From Lentisphaerae bacterium GWF2_57_35 (GTDB lineage: Bacteria; Verrucomicrobiota; Kiritimatiellia; CAIQIC01; GWF2-57-35): DNA of 64,000 bases. The notes beneath the pieces were generated by a model. The model made no database searches, had not been told where the DNA came from, and saw only the letters and a list, made by a program, of their open reading frames with translations. Made by a program: the position numbers and the translations under genes. Of the stretch, positions 34,943-44,900 are shown piece by piece (position 1 is the first letter of the stretch; every line of letters starts with the position of its first letter). The DNA lies in contig MHBK01000033.1 of NCBI GenBank assembly GCA_001804865.1, forward strand, positions 124,001 through 188,000, read 5' to 3'.

Positions 34943-36382
34943 ATGAAAATCAATGTCAGCCATCATGTCCAGAAGCTCATCGATCACTTCTGGGGCCCTT
35001 CGGGTTCAGTGCTCATTCACATCCTTGTGATTCTGGCCCTGATCAAATTTGTCACCTATACCAAGGTGGAAAAGGCGCCGGAAGTCGAGGTCGTGATCAT
35101 GGACCCGGATGCCACCGATCTGGAAGAGTTCGAAAAGGAACTCGAAAAGATGGAGGATTTGCCGGAAGTTGTGAACGACGAAATGGCGCCGCCGGATGTC
35201 GCGATGGATCAGCCGCCCGATGTCGAGAATTTTGCGGCGGCGGAACCCGACGTCGATTTTGCTGCATTGGATGTTCAGAACGACATTCAAAGTCCGCTGG
35301 TCATGCGAGGTCTTTTCCAGGGCCGTTCGGCTTCGGGACGGGCGTCGGCCTTGAATCAGTATTCGCAAAAATGGGGACAAATGACCGAGGCGGCGGTACT
35401 TAAGGCGCTGAACTGGCTTAAGAAGCATCAGAATCCGGACGGCTCCTGGAGCCCGAACAAGCCAGCCATGACAGGGCTGGCGTTGTTGACCTTCCTGGCG
35501 CATGGCGAAACGACCTCGTCGGAGGATTATGGGCAGACGGTCGAAAAGGCGATCCGCTTTTTGGTTTCGCAGCAGGACGCCGAGGGCCGATTTACCAAGA
35601 TCGATCAACCGGGTTCTTATGCCCATGCCATTGCGACCTACGGCATCAGCGAAGCGTACGGTCTGACTCGCGTGCCGGCGATCAAGCCGGTCATGGAAAA
35701 GGCCGTTCAAGTGATACTGAACGGTCAACAGGCCAAAGGCGGCTGGGACTACGACTATAAGAAGGCGGCGCGGCGCGACACCTCGGTAGCCGGTTGGCAG
35801 GTCCAGGCTCTGAAGGCCGCATACATCGCCGGCGCAGAAAACGCGGGGATCAAAGAAGCGATGGATAAGGCGTTGGCAGATCTTAAATCGGCCTTCGAGC
35901 CCGAGAGCGGACAATTTTACTACACCGACGCGTCGGGCCATAGGAACGACAGCATCACGGCCATCGGCGTGCTGTGCCTGCAATTGTTGGGCCATGCCGG
36001 CGATCGGGAAGCGCGCGGAGGGCTGCAATCGTTGCAGGGCACGTCCTGCGATTGGGAAAAACCCATGCATTGGCCAATGTATGGCTGGTACTACATTACC
36101 CAGGCCAAGTTTCATCAGGGGGGGCAGTCATGGGCGGGATGGAATGCCAAGTTCGCCCGTGTGTTCGTGAAGAATCAAAACGAAGACGGCAGTTGGACGT
36201 CGGCGGGCGCCAATTTGGACAAGAACGATGGGAAAGAGGTTTACTTGGGACCCGTTTATGCCACAACGCTGGCCGCTTTGACCTTGCAGGTTTATTATCG
36301 GTTTTTACCCACCTACAAGCCCATTGCCGTGGAGCCGATCTCCCAAACCGACACCAACGATGTCGTGATCGAAATTCTATGA
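34943..36382 (+). CDS. TonB-position protein with terpene-cyclase-type alpha-toroid
   Basis: The 479-residue protein has a TonB-like anchor: a short cytoplasmic start, one helix (about 22-40, GSVLIHILVILALIKFVTY), and an acidic, proline-rich linker (about 45-110). Where TonB would have its beta domain there is a helical domain (about 130-460) with squalene-cyclase/prenyltransferase repeats: ALNWLKKHQNPDGSW, AIRFLVSQQDAEGRF, AVQVILNGQQAKGGWDYDY, FVKNQNEDGSW. The repeats follow the QxxDGSW pattern. No DXDD motif of squalene cyclases is seen, so catalysis is doubtful; a binding ring is likelier. It is the last gene of the TPR-TPR-exbB-exbD-exbD operon. Confidence 0.85.
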   Translation: MKINVSHHVQKLIDHFWGPSGSVLIHILVILALIKFVTYTKVEKAPEVEVVIMDPDATDLEEFEKELEKMEDLPEVVNDEMAPPDVAMDQPPDVENFAAAEPDVDFAALDVQNDIQSPLVMRGLFQGRSASGRASALNQYSQKWGQMTEAAVLKALNWLKKHQNPDGSWSPNKPAMTGLALLTFLAHGETTSSEDYGQTVEKAIRFLVSQQDAEGRFTKIDQPGSYAHAIATYGISEAYGLTRVPAIKPVMEKAVQVILNGQQAKGGWDYDYKKAARRDTSVAGWQVQALKAAYIAGAENAGIKEAMDKALADLKSAFEPESGQFYYTDASGHRNDSITAIGVLCLQLLGHAGDREARGGLQSLQGTSCDWEKPMHWPMYGWYYITQAKFHQGGQSWAGWNAKFARVFVKNQNEDGSWTSAGANLDKNDGKEVYLGPVYATTLAALTLQVYYRFLPTYKPIAVEPISQTDTNDVVIEIL

Positions 36383-36453
36383 GGATGCCCGGAGATCTGT
36401 CTTAGTTCCTGATTTCATTTTGCGTTCGACGTTAGATCGTTATACTTTCTTTC

Positions 36454-38256
36454 ATGGCTGTAGAACGTCACATTCGAATGCTTCCGGACCACGTTGCAAA
36501 CAAAATTGCCGCGGGGGAAGTCGTGGGCCGCCCTTCGTCAGTTCTCAAGGAATTGGTGGAAAATTCGTTGGATGCCGGCGCCCGGCAAATCGATGTGGAG
36601 GTTAGTGCCGGGGGACGGAAGCTGGTTTCCGTGTCGGATGACGGCTCTGGGATGGGGCGCGACGACGCCTTGCTTTGCATCGAACGTCACGCCACCAGCA
36701 AAATCCGGGATCTTCCGGATCTGGACACCATCGAGACGCTGGGCTTTCGCGGCGAGGCCTTGGCGGCTATTGCCTCCGTTTCCCAATTCGTCCTGGTCAC
36801 CCGGTTGCGCGAGGCGCCCGCCGGCGCCGAGGTGGTGGTTACGGGTGGAAAGATTCAGGAAGTCCGAGAGACCGGCTGCCCGCCCGGAACGTCGACGCAG
36901 GTGCGCAACCTCTTTTTCAATGTCCCGGCCCGCCGCAAATTCCTGCGCAGCGAGCAGACCGAATTTTCGCATCTTCGGCAGATGTTTGTCGAGCTGGCGC
37001 TGTCGCATCCGGAAGTCGGCATGCGCCTGATTGCCGACGGGCGCGAGCTGTACCGCCTGGCCGGTAATTCCAGCCGGGAGGATCGGCTTCGCGATCTCTA
37101 TGGCGGAGACTTTGTCCTGGCGCTCAAAGCCGTGCGAATGGACGACGGCTTGACGTTTATCGAGGGCTTTGTCGGTTTGCCGGAAATCAGCCGGACCGAT
37201 CGCTCCGAGCAACATGTATTTATCAATGGCCGGGCGGCCTCGGCGCCGGTCATTGCACATGCCGTCGGCGAGGCCTGCCGCTCCATGTTTCAAAAGGGGC
37301 GGCATCCGGCGGTTTTTTTGTATCTGAAGATGGACCCCGCTTCCGTGGACGTGAACGTTCACCCCGCCAAGAAGGAGGTCCGTTTGCGTCAGCCGGCCCA
37401 GTTGCGCGATCTGTTGATCGCCGCCATTCGCAAGAGTCTTTCGCTGGATATTTCCGCTCCGTCGGCGGATCGATGGCCTTGGAATAAGCAAGCCGAAGCG
37501 CCGCCGCGCGCCCGGGACACGACCGAGCTGTTTCCCCGACCGGCGTCCTCTTCGCCGCCGCCGGTTGCTTATCCTCGCGCGCCGATGGCGCCGCCGGTCG
37601 CTCCCGCCCCTTCGCAAACCGTCGTCAAAGCCGGGACGGAGTCGCCGCTCCAAACAGCCGTCTCCGGACGTTCGCCTTGGACCTGGCGGCGCTATCTGGG
37701 AAAGATCGGCGGGCGTTATGTGGTGCTGGAAACCGACGAGGGCTTGGTGTTGCTCGATCCTCAGGCCGCCCACGAAAGAGTGCTCTACGAACGGCTGATG
37801 GGCGAGGTCTTGAACCGCAACGTTTCCAGTCAGGCACTCTTGACGCCTGAGACGGTGGAATTGCCGCCGCGGGATGCCATCCGCGTGCGGAATAATTTGG
37901 AGGCGCTCAAGCGCATGGGCTTTGGGGTATCGGAATTCGGCCAGGACACTTTTCTGGTCGATGCACTGCCGGCCTATCTGAGCGGCGCCCGGCCTGCCGC
38001 ATTGCTGACCGGCGTGGCGGAAGGCTTGGAACAGGGCGGCAGCCGAGCCGGAGTCGAACGCTGGGTCGAAGAAGCCATCGCGCAAGCCGCCTGTCGCGCC
38101 GCCGTGAAAAACCGCGCGTCGTTATCCGAGCCCGAGATCGAACAATTGGTCGACGATCTGGCCCATTCGGATATGCCCTATACCTGCCCGCACGGCCGGC
38201 CCACCGTCATCTTCTTCGGCCTGGATGAACTCAACCGGAAGTTTGGCCGGATCTAA
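36454..38256 (+). CDS. mutL: DNA mismatch repair protein MutL
   Basis: The 600-residue protein has the GHKL ATPase motifs ELVENSLDAGA, VSVSDDGSGM, TLGFRGEALAAIA and FFNVPARRKFL, then the transducer domain (VDVNVHPAKKEVRL), a proline-rich linker (about 355-405) and a C-terminal dimerisation domain. The endonuclease motif of many MutL proteins, DQHA(X)2E(X)4E, appears as DPQAAHERVLYE: spacing is kept, but Q and H are replaced by P and Q. The C-terminal CPHGRPT motif is present. It links MutS recognition to downstream strand removal. No mutS is in the window. Confidence 0.97.
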   Translation: MAVERHIRMLPDHVANKIAAGEVVGRPSSVLKELVENSLDAGARQIDVEVSAGGRKLVSVSDDGSGMGRDDALLCIERHATSKIRDLPDLDTIETLGFRGEALAAIASVSQFVLVTRLREAPAGAEVVVTGGKIQEVRETGCPPGTSTQVRNLFFNVPARRKFLRSEQTEFSHLRQMFVELALSHPEVGMRLIADGRELYRLAGNSSREDRLRDLYGGDFVLALKAVRMDDGLTFIEGFVGLPEISRTDRSEQHVFINGRAASAPVIAHAVGEACRSMFQKGRHPAVFLYLKMDPASVDVNVHPAKKEVRLRQPAQLRDLLIAAIRKSLSLDISAPSADRWPWNKQAEAPPRARDTTELFPRPASSSPPPVAYPRAPMAPPVAPAPSQTVVKAGTESPLQTAVSGRSPWTWRRYLGKIGGRYVVLETDEGLVLLDPQAAHERVLYERLMGEVLNRNVSSQALLTPETVELPPRDAIRVRNNLEALKRMGFGVSEFGQDTFLVDALPAYLSGARPAALLTGVAEGLEQGGSRAGVERWVEEAIAQAACRAAVKNRASLSEPEIEQLVDDLAHSDMPYTCPHGRPTVIFFGLDELNRKFGRI

Positions 38257-38280
38257 TCGAAAAACATTCTGCCGCGACTC

Positions 38281-38310
38281 TTGACGACTCCCGGTCGGAA
38301 GCCTTAACAT
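38281..38310 (+). promoter_or_regulatory. Candidate promoter of the MerR-MinD/ExeA operon
   Basis: TTGACG (38281-38286) and TAACAT (38305-38310) with an 18-base spacer precede the GTG start at 38383 by about 70 bases. Confidence 0.4.
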
Positions 38311-38382
38311 CTGCGGTTGTCACAAGGAGATGTGATTATTCAATGAGAGTGCCGTTCATCATCAGCATAGGGAGTCCACGAC

Positions 38383-39468
38383 GTGGTCAGCCGTGAGTCT
38401 CTTCATAGTCTTCACGATGTCGCGCTCCTCACCGGGATCGAGGAAAGCAAGATCCGGTATCTCGAAAACGAATTCCACGATTACTTCAAACTCAAGCAAC
38501 TCGATCTGCGCGGTTCCTACTTCGATGCCAACCAGGTTTCGGTCCTTTCGCAACTCCATCGGTTGATGACCGAGCAAAAGCTCTCGGTTTCCGAGGTGCG
38601 TCATTTCTACGGCCACTTGTTTTCCGAGCGCCGGAAAAAAGTGAAAATGGTGGCGGTCACCAGTGGAAAAGGCGGTGTCGGGAAAAGCACCGTGACGGTC
38701 AATCTGGCCATCGCCGCGGCGCAAAGGGGATTGCGTACGATGGTGTTCGATGCGGATCTGGGCCTGGGCAATGTGCATGTCCTGACAGGCATCCAACCCC
38801 AAGGAACCGTCCTGGATGTGCTGGCCGGCAAGATTACCATGACCCAGGCCCTGGCGGAGGGGCCGGCCAACATCAAGATCCTTTGCGGCGGCGCCGGCGT
38901 TTCCGAATTGGCCAATCTGAACCGGGAATACCTGGCTTTTCTGACCCGGGAACTGGAGAGGCTGGCGTTCGAGTTCGATCTGATTCTAATGGATACCGCT
39001 GCGGGCATCGCCGACGGCGTCGTACAGTTTCTCCGCCTGGCCGATGAAATTGTCGTCGTGGCAACGCCCAATGTGGCTTCCGTATTGGACGCCTATGGCG
39101 TGGTCAAGGTCGCCCGCCAAGCCCAGTGCGGCGGACAAATCCATTTCCTGATCAACCAAGTCGACACCCTCCAGCAATCGCTGGGCGTTTTCAACAACAT
39201 CAGCTCCTGCACCCAGCGTTTCCTGGCCTATACGCCCCAATATCTTGGACACTTGCTGCGCGACCCAGCGGTCGAGCAGGCGTATCAGGCTCGACGCCCG
39301 CTCGTGCTGTCGCATCCGACCGCGCCAAACACCCTGTTGTTTCATGAAGTATCGGCAAAACTTTTTGCGGAGATTTTGCCGCGGAAGAAGCGTCGTAACA
39401 AAGATGGAAATAACCAAGGATTTCCATCGCAAGCCGTACAAGAAAGGGTGGGGAGAGAATTATGCTAG
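38383..39468 (+). CDS. MinD/FlhG-type ATPase with N-terminal MerR-like helix-turn-helix
   Basis: The 361-residue protein starts at GTG with GGGAG eight bases upstream. Residues about 8-85 read like a MerR helix-turn-helix (DVALLTGIEESKIRYLENEF, RLMTEQKLSVSEVRHFYG). The rest is a MinD/FlhG ATPase with the deviant Walker A TSGKGGVGKST, FDADLGLGNVHVLTG and LMDTAAGI. Such ATPases position membrane machines such as flagella or pili. The next gene, an ExeA-type ATPase, overlaps its end by seven bases, so the pair probably places or assembles a secretion or pilus machine. No flagellar gene is present. The ATPase call is firm; the cellular role is inferred. Confidence 0.9.
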   Translation: MVSRESLHSLHDVALLTGIEESKIRYLENEFHDYFKLKQLDLRGSYFDANQVSVLSQLHRLMTEQKLSVSEVRHFYGHLFSERRKKVKMVAVTSGKGGVGKSTVTVNLAIAAAQRGLRTMVFDADLGLGNVHVLTGIQPQGTVLDVLAGKITMTQALAEGPANIKILCGGAGVSELANLNREYLAFLTRELERLAFEFDLILMDTAAGIADGVVQFLRLADEIVVVATPNVASVLDAYGVVKVARQAQCGGQIHFLINQVDTLQQSLGVFNNISSCTQRFLAYTPQYLGHLLRDPAVEQAYQARRPLVLSHPTAPNTLLFHEVSAKLFAEILPRKKRRNKDGNNQGFPSQAVQERVGRELC

Positions 39469-40469
39469 GAAGTGAATATCGAGCCATGATGGGAAAAGGC
39501 GTCGCGAACGAAGCGCCTCCGTTGGTTCATTTGGCCGCCGGCCTGAAAGGCGTCGAGGGGATGACCGGTTCGGATCATTTGCTGGATTTGCTGACCGCAC
39601 AACCGCCTCTGGGCGCCCAAGCCAGGCCGGCCCCGGCGCAGCCTCTTTCTCATTACGATTTTCTTTCGTACTTCCGCCTGGAGACCAATCCGTTTGCCGA
39701 CTCCGTCAATCCGGCGTTTTTCTTTAAAACCGAAATCCATGACCAGGCTTACATCCGGATGATGCTGGCGATCGAGCACGACATCTCGTTGGCTCTTTTG
39801 ACCGGCCTTAGCGGCACGGGCAAGACGTTGGTGTCTCAAATGCTGCTGAAGGAGCTGGACCCGTCGCATTATCAGACCATCCTGGTGCTGGTCAGTCCGA
39901 ATATGAGCAAGACGGCCTTGATCAAGGAAATCCTGTCGGAGCTAAACCTTCCCGTGTCGCCAAGCTCAACCCTGCTGTCCGCCCAGGATTTGCTGAAACA
40001 ATTGCAGGATCATATCGTCAAGTTGTGCGATCTGCGCCGAAAGCTGGTCATTATCGTCGATGAATGTCACTTCCTGAGCGCGGAAAGCCTGCACATGGTG
40101 CGGACCATCAGCAATATCGAGATGGCCGAACGCAAGTTGTCCACCTGCCTGTTGCTCGGAGAGCAGCGTTTCTTAAAACGATTGGAACATCCGAGCTATC
40201 AATCGCTGCGCAGCCGCATGTATCTGCGCAGCGAATTGCTGCCGTTGAAAAAAGAGGACTGCGAGCAATACATCAAGTTCCGCCTGCTGGTATCGGGCCG
40301 GGAAGCCGTGTTGTTCAATGGGAAGGCCGTTGAAGCCATTCACCAAGCCTCCGGCGGCATTTGCCGGCAGATCAACAAACTTTGCATGCTGGCTTTGCTC
40401 GAAGCTTTCACCCAGCGCAAATCCATGATCGATGAAGGCATCGTCGCCCTGTGTGCGCAGCAATTGTGA
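39462..40469 (+). CDS. ExeA/GspA-type AAA ATPase
   Basis: The 335-residue protein matches ExeA-like ATPases: FLSYFRLETNPFADSVNPAF (the family's N-terminal PF motif) near residue 70, Walker A LLTGLSGTGKTLVSQ, Walker B VIIVDECHFLS, and RSRMYLRSELLPL. In Aeromonas ExeA with ExeB helps insert the secretin of type II secretion; other members serve pili or MSHA-like systems. The first 65 residues are specific to this protein and look unstructured. No peptidoglycan-binding domain is visible. It overlaps the MerR-MinD gene and is followed by a coupled small ORF. Confidence 0.9.
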   Translation: MLGSEYRAMMGKGVANEAPPLVHLAAGLKGVEGMTGSDHLLDLLTAQPPLGAQARPAPAQPLSHYDFLSYFRLETNPFADSVNPAFFFKTEIHDQAYIRMMLAIEHDISLALLTGLSGTGKTLVSQMLLKELDPSHYQTILVLVSPNMSKTALIKEILSELNLPVSPSSTLLSAQDLLKQLQDHIVKLCDLRRKLVIIVDECHFLSAESLHMVRTISNIEMAERKLSTCLLLGEQRFLKRLEHPSYQSLRSRMYLRSELLPLKKEDCEQYIKFRLLVSGREAVLFNGKAVEAIHQASGGICRQINKLCMLALLEAFTQRKSMIDEGIVALCAQQL

Positions 40470-40684
40470 ACTCGGACAACCCTCAGAGCAAAACTCAACT
40501 GCGACTCGGACGCCGGGACCGGCCATTTTTGACCGTGCCGGCAAAGGATCGCTCGGCTCAGCCGACATCGCATGAACCCGAGGAGGCTCTGGAGAACCTA
40601 TTGTTTGAAGGGCTGGATAATTCTCCCGCTCAGAAGGATGCCCTGGGCGATGGACGAGGTTGTGTGAAGGAGGGGCCTTTTTAG
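40466..40684 (+). CDS. Small hypothetical protein coupled to ExeA-like gene
   Basis: A GTG start overlaps the ExeA stop as GTGA, the junction style used elsewhere here (4449, 58142, 63396). The 72-residue product (NSDNPQSKTQLRLGRRDRPF ... EEALENLLFEGLD) is hydrophilic and looks disordered, without a membrane segment. In other systems the ExeA position is followed by an ExeB-like partner, but this has no transmembrane helix. It may not be a true gene. Confidence 0.45.
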   Translation: MNSDNPQSKTQLRLGRRDRPFLTVPAKDRSAQPTSHEPEEALENLLFEGLDNSPAQKDALGDGRGCVKEGPF

Positions 40685-40800
40685 GCCGATCTCTTAGCCC
40701 GGAAAAACTCTTCTATCCGTGGGACGCCTTGCCATCGTGGGGCAATTCTTCCCGTGTCAGAAGGAGCCCCACGGACAAGGGGACTTCGATTAGGGCGGCA

Positions 40801-41625
40801 TCAGGACTTTGCGGCCAACCCATCCAGCAACATGGGAAACTTTTGGCGGACTTTTTCAATGTCCGTCTCGGTAAAATGTTTGCCTTCCAGTAAGAGCACC
40901 AGGGACAACAGATCTTCCGTGGAAATCGAATAGGTGCCATTTCTTGTGGCTTGCAGCGCGCTCTTGAGTCTCGACTTGGCGGCGCGGAACGTCAAACAAC
41001 GCTTGCGCGCCGGCCGCTCTTCGCTCGGACCGTTAAGCTTGTTCAGTTCGCGTTCCAACGTTTTTTTCTCGTCGCCCGGCGCGGCACATTGCACCACGCG
41101 GCAAACTTCCCTGGCCCGATTCCAGGATATCCTTCCCTCTTCCAGCAATAGGCGGATTTCGCCGGGCATACTGGGCACATAGCGGATGATTTCCTCAATC
41201 CAAGTCACGGTTTTATCCAGAAACTCCGCTATTTTTTCGACCGTCCAATTGGCTTTTTTCAGGTCGGTGACCACCTGGAAATAGTCGGTGATTTTTGTTT
41301 CCACGCGATCGGCGTTGAGTTTGAGATTCAACGCTTTCATCTCGTCAAGATCGCCGGCTACAATGCGTACATCCACCCGATCGAAATAGCCGGGGTGTTT
41401 CTTCCGAATGGCATGGATCGCCGTCATCCGGTGGAATCCGCCGATCAGGTAATGCTCGTTTGGGTTCTTCTCCCAGAGCATCAACGGCTCCAGCAGACCG
41501 TTTTGCAGGATATCCTTCTCGTAATGAAGGGCCTTTTCGTTGTTCAGAATGCGATGATTTCCAATGTCCGGGTGCAGCTTGATTTTCTCGAAGGGCATGT
41601 ATTCGTATCGTTTTGTGAGAATCAT
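40801..41625 (-). CDS. ParB/Noc-like nuclease-fold DNA-binding protein
   Basis: The 274-residue product contains a ParB N-terminal domain (LHPDIGNHRILNNEKALHYE, then HYLIGGFHRMTAIHAIRKKH, the ParB GxHR(x)xA box) and a helix-turn-helix (WTVEKIAEFLDKTVTWIEEI). The C-terminal part is basic and then helical. The start was set at MILTKRYEY because AAGGAG stands at the right distance; 23 codons further up are open. There is no parA next to it, and it faces the MinD operon. It may be a plasmid- or phage-derived partition or transcription protein rather than the chromosomal ParB. Confidence 0.85.
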   Translation of the reverse strand: MILTKRYEYMPFEKIKLHPDIGNHRILNNEKALHYEKDILQNGLLEPLMLWEKNPNEHYLIGGFHRMTAIHAIRKKHPGYFDRVDVRIVAGDLDEMKALNLKLNADRVETKITDYFQVVTDLKKANWTVEKIAEFLDKTVTWIEEIIRYVPSMPGEIRLLLEEGRISWNRAREVCRVVQCAAPGDEKKTLERELNKLNGPSEERPARKRCLTFRAAKSRLKSALQATRNGTYSISTEDLLSLVLLLEGKHFTETDIEKVRQKFPMLLDGLAAKS

Positions 41626-41981
41626 GGCAAAACACTCCTTGTCATCAAGCAGGGTATGACGATATTTGATCGGAAACGAATCGAGGATGGCCAACCGAGG
41701 TTGACGCCGTCTTTATTGTGCAAATCCAATCCTCCTTTTCATTCAATGGAAACGGAACCGGCCTACTAATTTAGGTAACTATTCGTCATTTGCAAGAATA
41801 CAAATAAGTTTCCAACGATTTGAAAACTTGGATAGTCGGGCGGTCCACCTGAAGGCAAATGCGAAGATACCTAAAAAACGATCACAGAATGCACATAAGG
41901 AATTGACGAAAACATCCATAAATGATACCCGTAACATACTGCTTTATTAGTTAATGGATATCTAACTAGGGGAGATTCGGT
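41626..41981. other. Intergenic region between divergent genes
   Basis: The 356 bases between the ParB-like gene and the VCBS gene are richer in A and T than the neighbours. A TTGACG box (41903-41908) is a possible -35 for the VCBS gene, with only a poor -10 after 17 bases. I saw no gene, repeat or hairpin. Confidence 0.5.
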
Positions 41982-44900
41982 ATGCGTTTATCTTACCATC
42001 GTATTATGGCGGCGGTCATTCTGGTCGCAAGCGGGGAGGCCGTGCTGGCCGACAATCTGCTGCGAAATGCAAGTTTCGAAACGCTTGGGCAAGTAGTTAG
42101 TTCGGCCGATCAGTGGGATGATAATGACGGAGGAGGAACTTGGGGTGGAATCCTTTGCGTGAACTGGAACGCTTACGACGCAAATTTTTCCATGGTGATG
42201 CCGGGGGGCTGGAACGGCGCCGTGTACGGCGGCTTTTGGCAGCGAGTGAACGTGGTGCAGGGGCAGACGTACATTGTCGGCGCACGGTTTTTCAAGGATA
42301 ACAACTGGTCGGCTGCTTCGTCGCTGCTCAAGGTGGAGTGGTATGACGCTGAACACCATATGATCTCGATGGACAGCCAGAGTCTGGCATCCATTCCTTA
42401 TGGGCAATGGACTTCAACCCATTGGAGCTTTACGGCGCCGGCAGGCGCCAGCGTCGCCCATTATGTGGTGGACCTTTCAGGTGTCGCTTACCCGGGCGCT
42501 TTTTATGTCGATACGGCGTATTTCGGACCCATTAATCCCTTCGGCACGGGTACGGTCGCCGTGGTCCCATCCGCACTGGCCCATATCACGGTTGAACAAG
42601 GAGAGACGACTCAGCGCCAGTTCACAGTCCGGAATGCCGGCGACAACCTGCTCAACTTTCGCATCGACCTGGCCGTGACTAACCCGACGGCTGGCGCCTC
42701 GAGTCTGATCGAGAAAACCGTGATCTCCACAAATCACATGAATCCTCGCTTTATGGCGACGGCCGATGTGGACGGCGATGGCGATGCGGATGCGTATGTG
42801 GCCTATTACAACGGCGATGTTCTGCTCATGGAGAATCGGGGTGGGGGAACCGGTTGGGTGCAGCACACCATCTCCACCCAGATGGAATATCCGCAGTTCC
42901 TGGCTTCGTCCGACATGGATCAAGACGGCGATATGGATCTGGTTTGCGGCGCCCTGACGGATGGGCTCGTCTGGTGGGAAAACAGCAACGGCACGGCGTC
43001 CGGGCATATTCTTCACACGATTGGACCCTGTAATTACCTGGATGCCATGGCCGTGGGCGATATGGATGGGAATGGAAGCCCTGACGTTTTGGCCGTGGGA
43101 ATCGACAAGCAACTGGTCGAGTGGAGAAACGTCGACGGGCAGGGAACTTCCTGGGCCTCTCGCACGCTGTTTCACGGCACGTCCAGCAACGAATTCAAAA
43201 CGCTGGACATGGGAGATGTCGATGGCGACGGCGATGTGGATGTGGCCGCTGCGGACTATTGGAATTATCGCGTCTTGTGGTTGGAGAATCAAACCGGAAA
43301 CACCAACGATTGGCCGCGACAGGTGGTCGATGCCAGCTTCCGTTCTGGAACCGACATCCGCGTCATCGACATGGATCACGATGGCGATATCGATGTCTTT
43401 GCCAACTCCTCGTCGGGCGGCGGCAATCTGACCTGGTGGGAGAATACCCAGGGCGCGGGTTCGGAATGGGTGAAACATGCCATCAGCGAGGACGCTACGC
43501 CCACCTACAACGCCCGGCTTGCGGACGTGGATCAGGATGGCGATTGGGATGTGGCCGCCAGCTACGGCTGGGAATTCGATTGGTGGGAAAATCGCGATGG
43601 CGCCGGGCAGACCTGGACCCGGCGGAAAATTGCGAGCTATTCCAGCATCGTGGACGATGTCGGGTTCGGCGATTTCAATCACGACGGACGGCTCGATGTT
43701 TCCGCGTTGACGGGTGCTGGCTATGGCGAGGCGGCGTGGTGGAAAAACGAAGAGACTGTCCGCTGGGTTTCCTTTTTGCCCGCGTCCGCGCAGTTGCTCC
43801 CTGGCGAGAGCATGTCGGTCGACGTCTTGTTCGATGCGGCGTATCTGCCGTGCAGCTTTTACGACGAGGCATCGTTGCGGATCTCCGCCAACGATCCGGC
43901 AACCTCCATTACGCCGGTTCCGGTTTCGATCGATGTGACCTGCGAATTCAATCCGCACATCGTGGCGAACCCCGCCACGCTGCCGGCGGTAACGGTTGAA
44001 GAAGGCCAATGCGTTGAACGCACCGTAACGATTCAGAATACCGGAACAGCGCCCTTGGAATTCTCCGTGGCGCCTGGAAGAACCGGTTTCCTCGCGATCC
44101 GTCCGCTGCCTGAATTCGAGGGCGAGTGGCTGGCGTCGTGCGCCCTGGACATCGATCAGGATGGCCACACCGATTTCCCGGTCATCCATCCCGGAGCTTC
44201 CGGACTTGATTGGTGGACCTTGCTGGAAGGAAATTGGACGATCCGTTCCGCCGCCATCGATACATACGGCAGCGCCCGGCCCAACCATGTGGAAGATGTG
44301 GATCACGATGGCGACATGGACCTGGTCGGCTCGTCGGACTCCCGGTTTGCCTGGTGGGAAAACACGGACGGAGCAGGTCTGGCCTGGACCTTCCAGTCGT
44401 ATACCGGCGAACTTTATCGCGCAACCGCCGGGGACGTCGATGGCGACGGCGATGTGGACTTTGTCGGCGCCCGGTCGCTGGGCGGCGCCTATGGCATTGT
44501 GCTGTACGCCATCTACTGGATCGAAAATGCCGCCGGGGACGGCTCGACCTGGGTCGAGCACGACACAGGAGCGCAAATCAACAGCATTCGTAATCTCCGC
44601 TTGTTCGACCAGGACCTTGATGGCGATTTGGATATCGCCGGACACCTCTCCTGGGCGCTTCACGGAACCGGCGAATCCAGGATCTTTTTCCTGGAGAATC
44701 GCGAGGCGGCGAACGAGGGCTGGGGCTTGCGCAGCTACAACAGCAGCGACGGCATCGAACCGCTTCCGACGGATGTCGATCGCGATGGCGACCTCGATGT
44801 CGTAACGGCCTGTGGACAGCTTGTCTGGTGGGAGAATCTAGGCGCCGATTGGGCGGTACACACCAACGCCGGCGTCGAGGCGCCGTGGGGAAACTTGGTG

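Noticed and set aside
40660-40893. 77-codon gene after the small coupled ORF
   Set aside because: It overlaps the ParB-like gene's end on the opposite strand and has no domain or ribosome-binding site.
42477-44663. 728-codon open frame on the minus strand
   Set aside because: It lies antisense to the VCBS gene and its histidine/isoleucine-rich composition is what inverted DxDGDG codons give.
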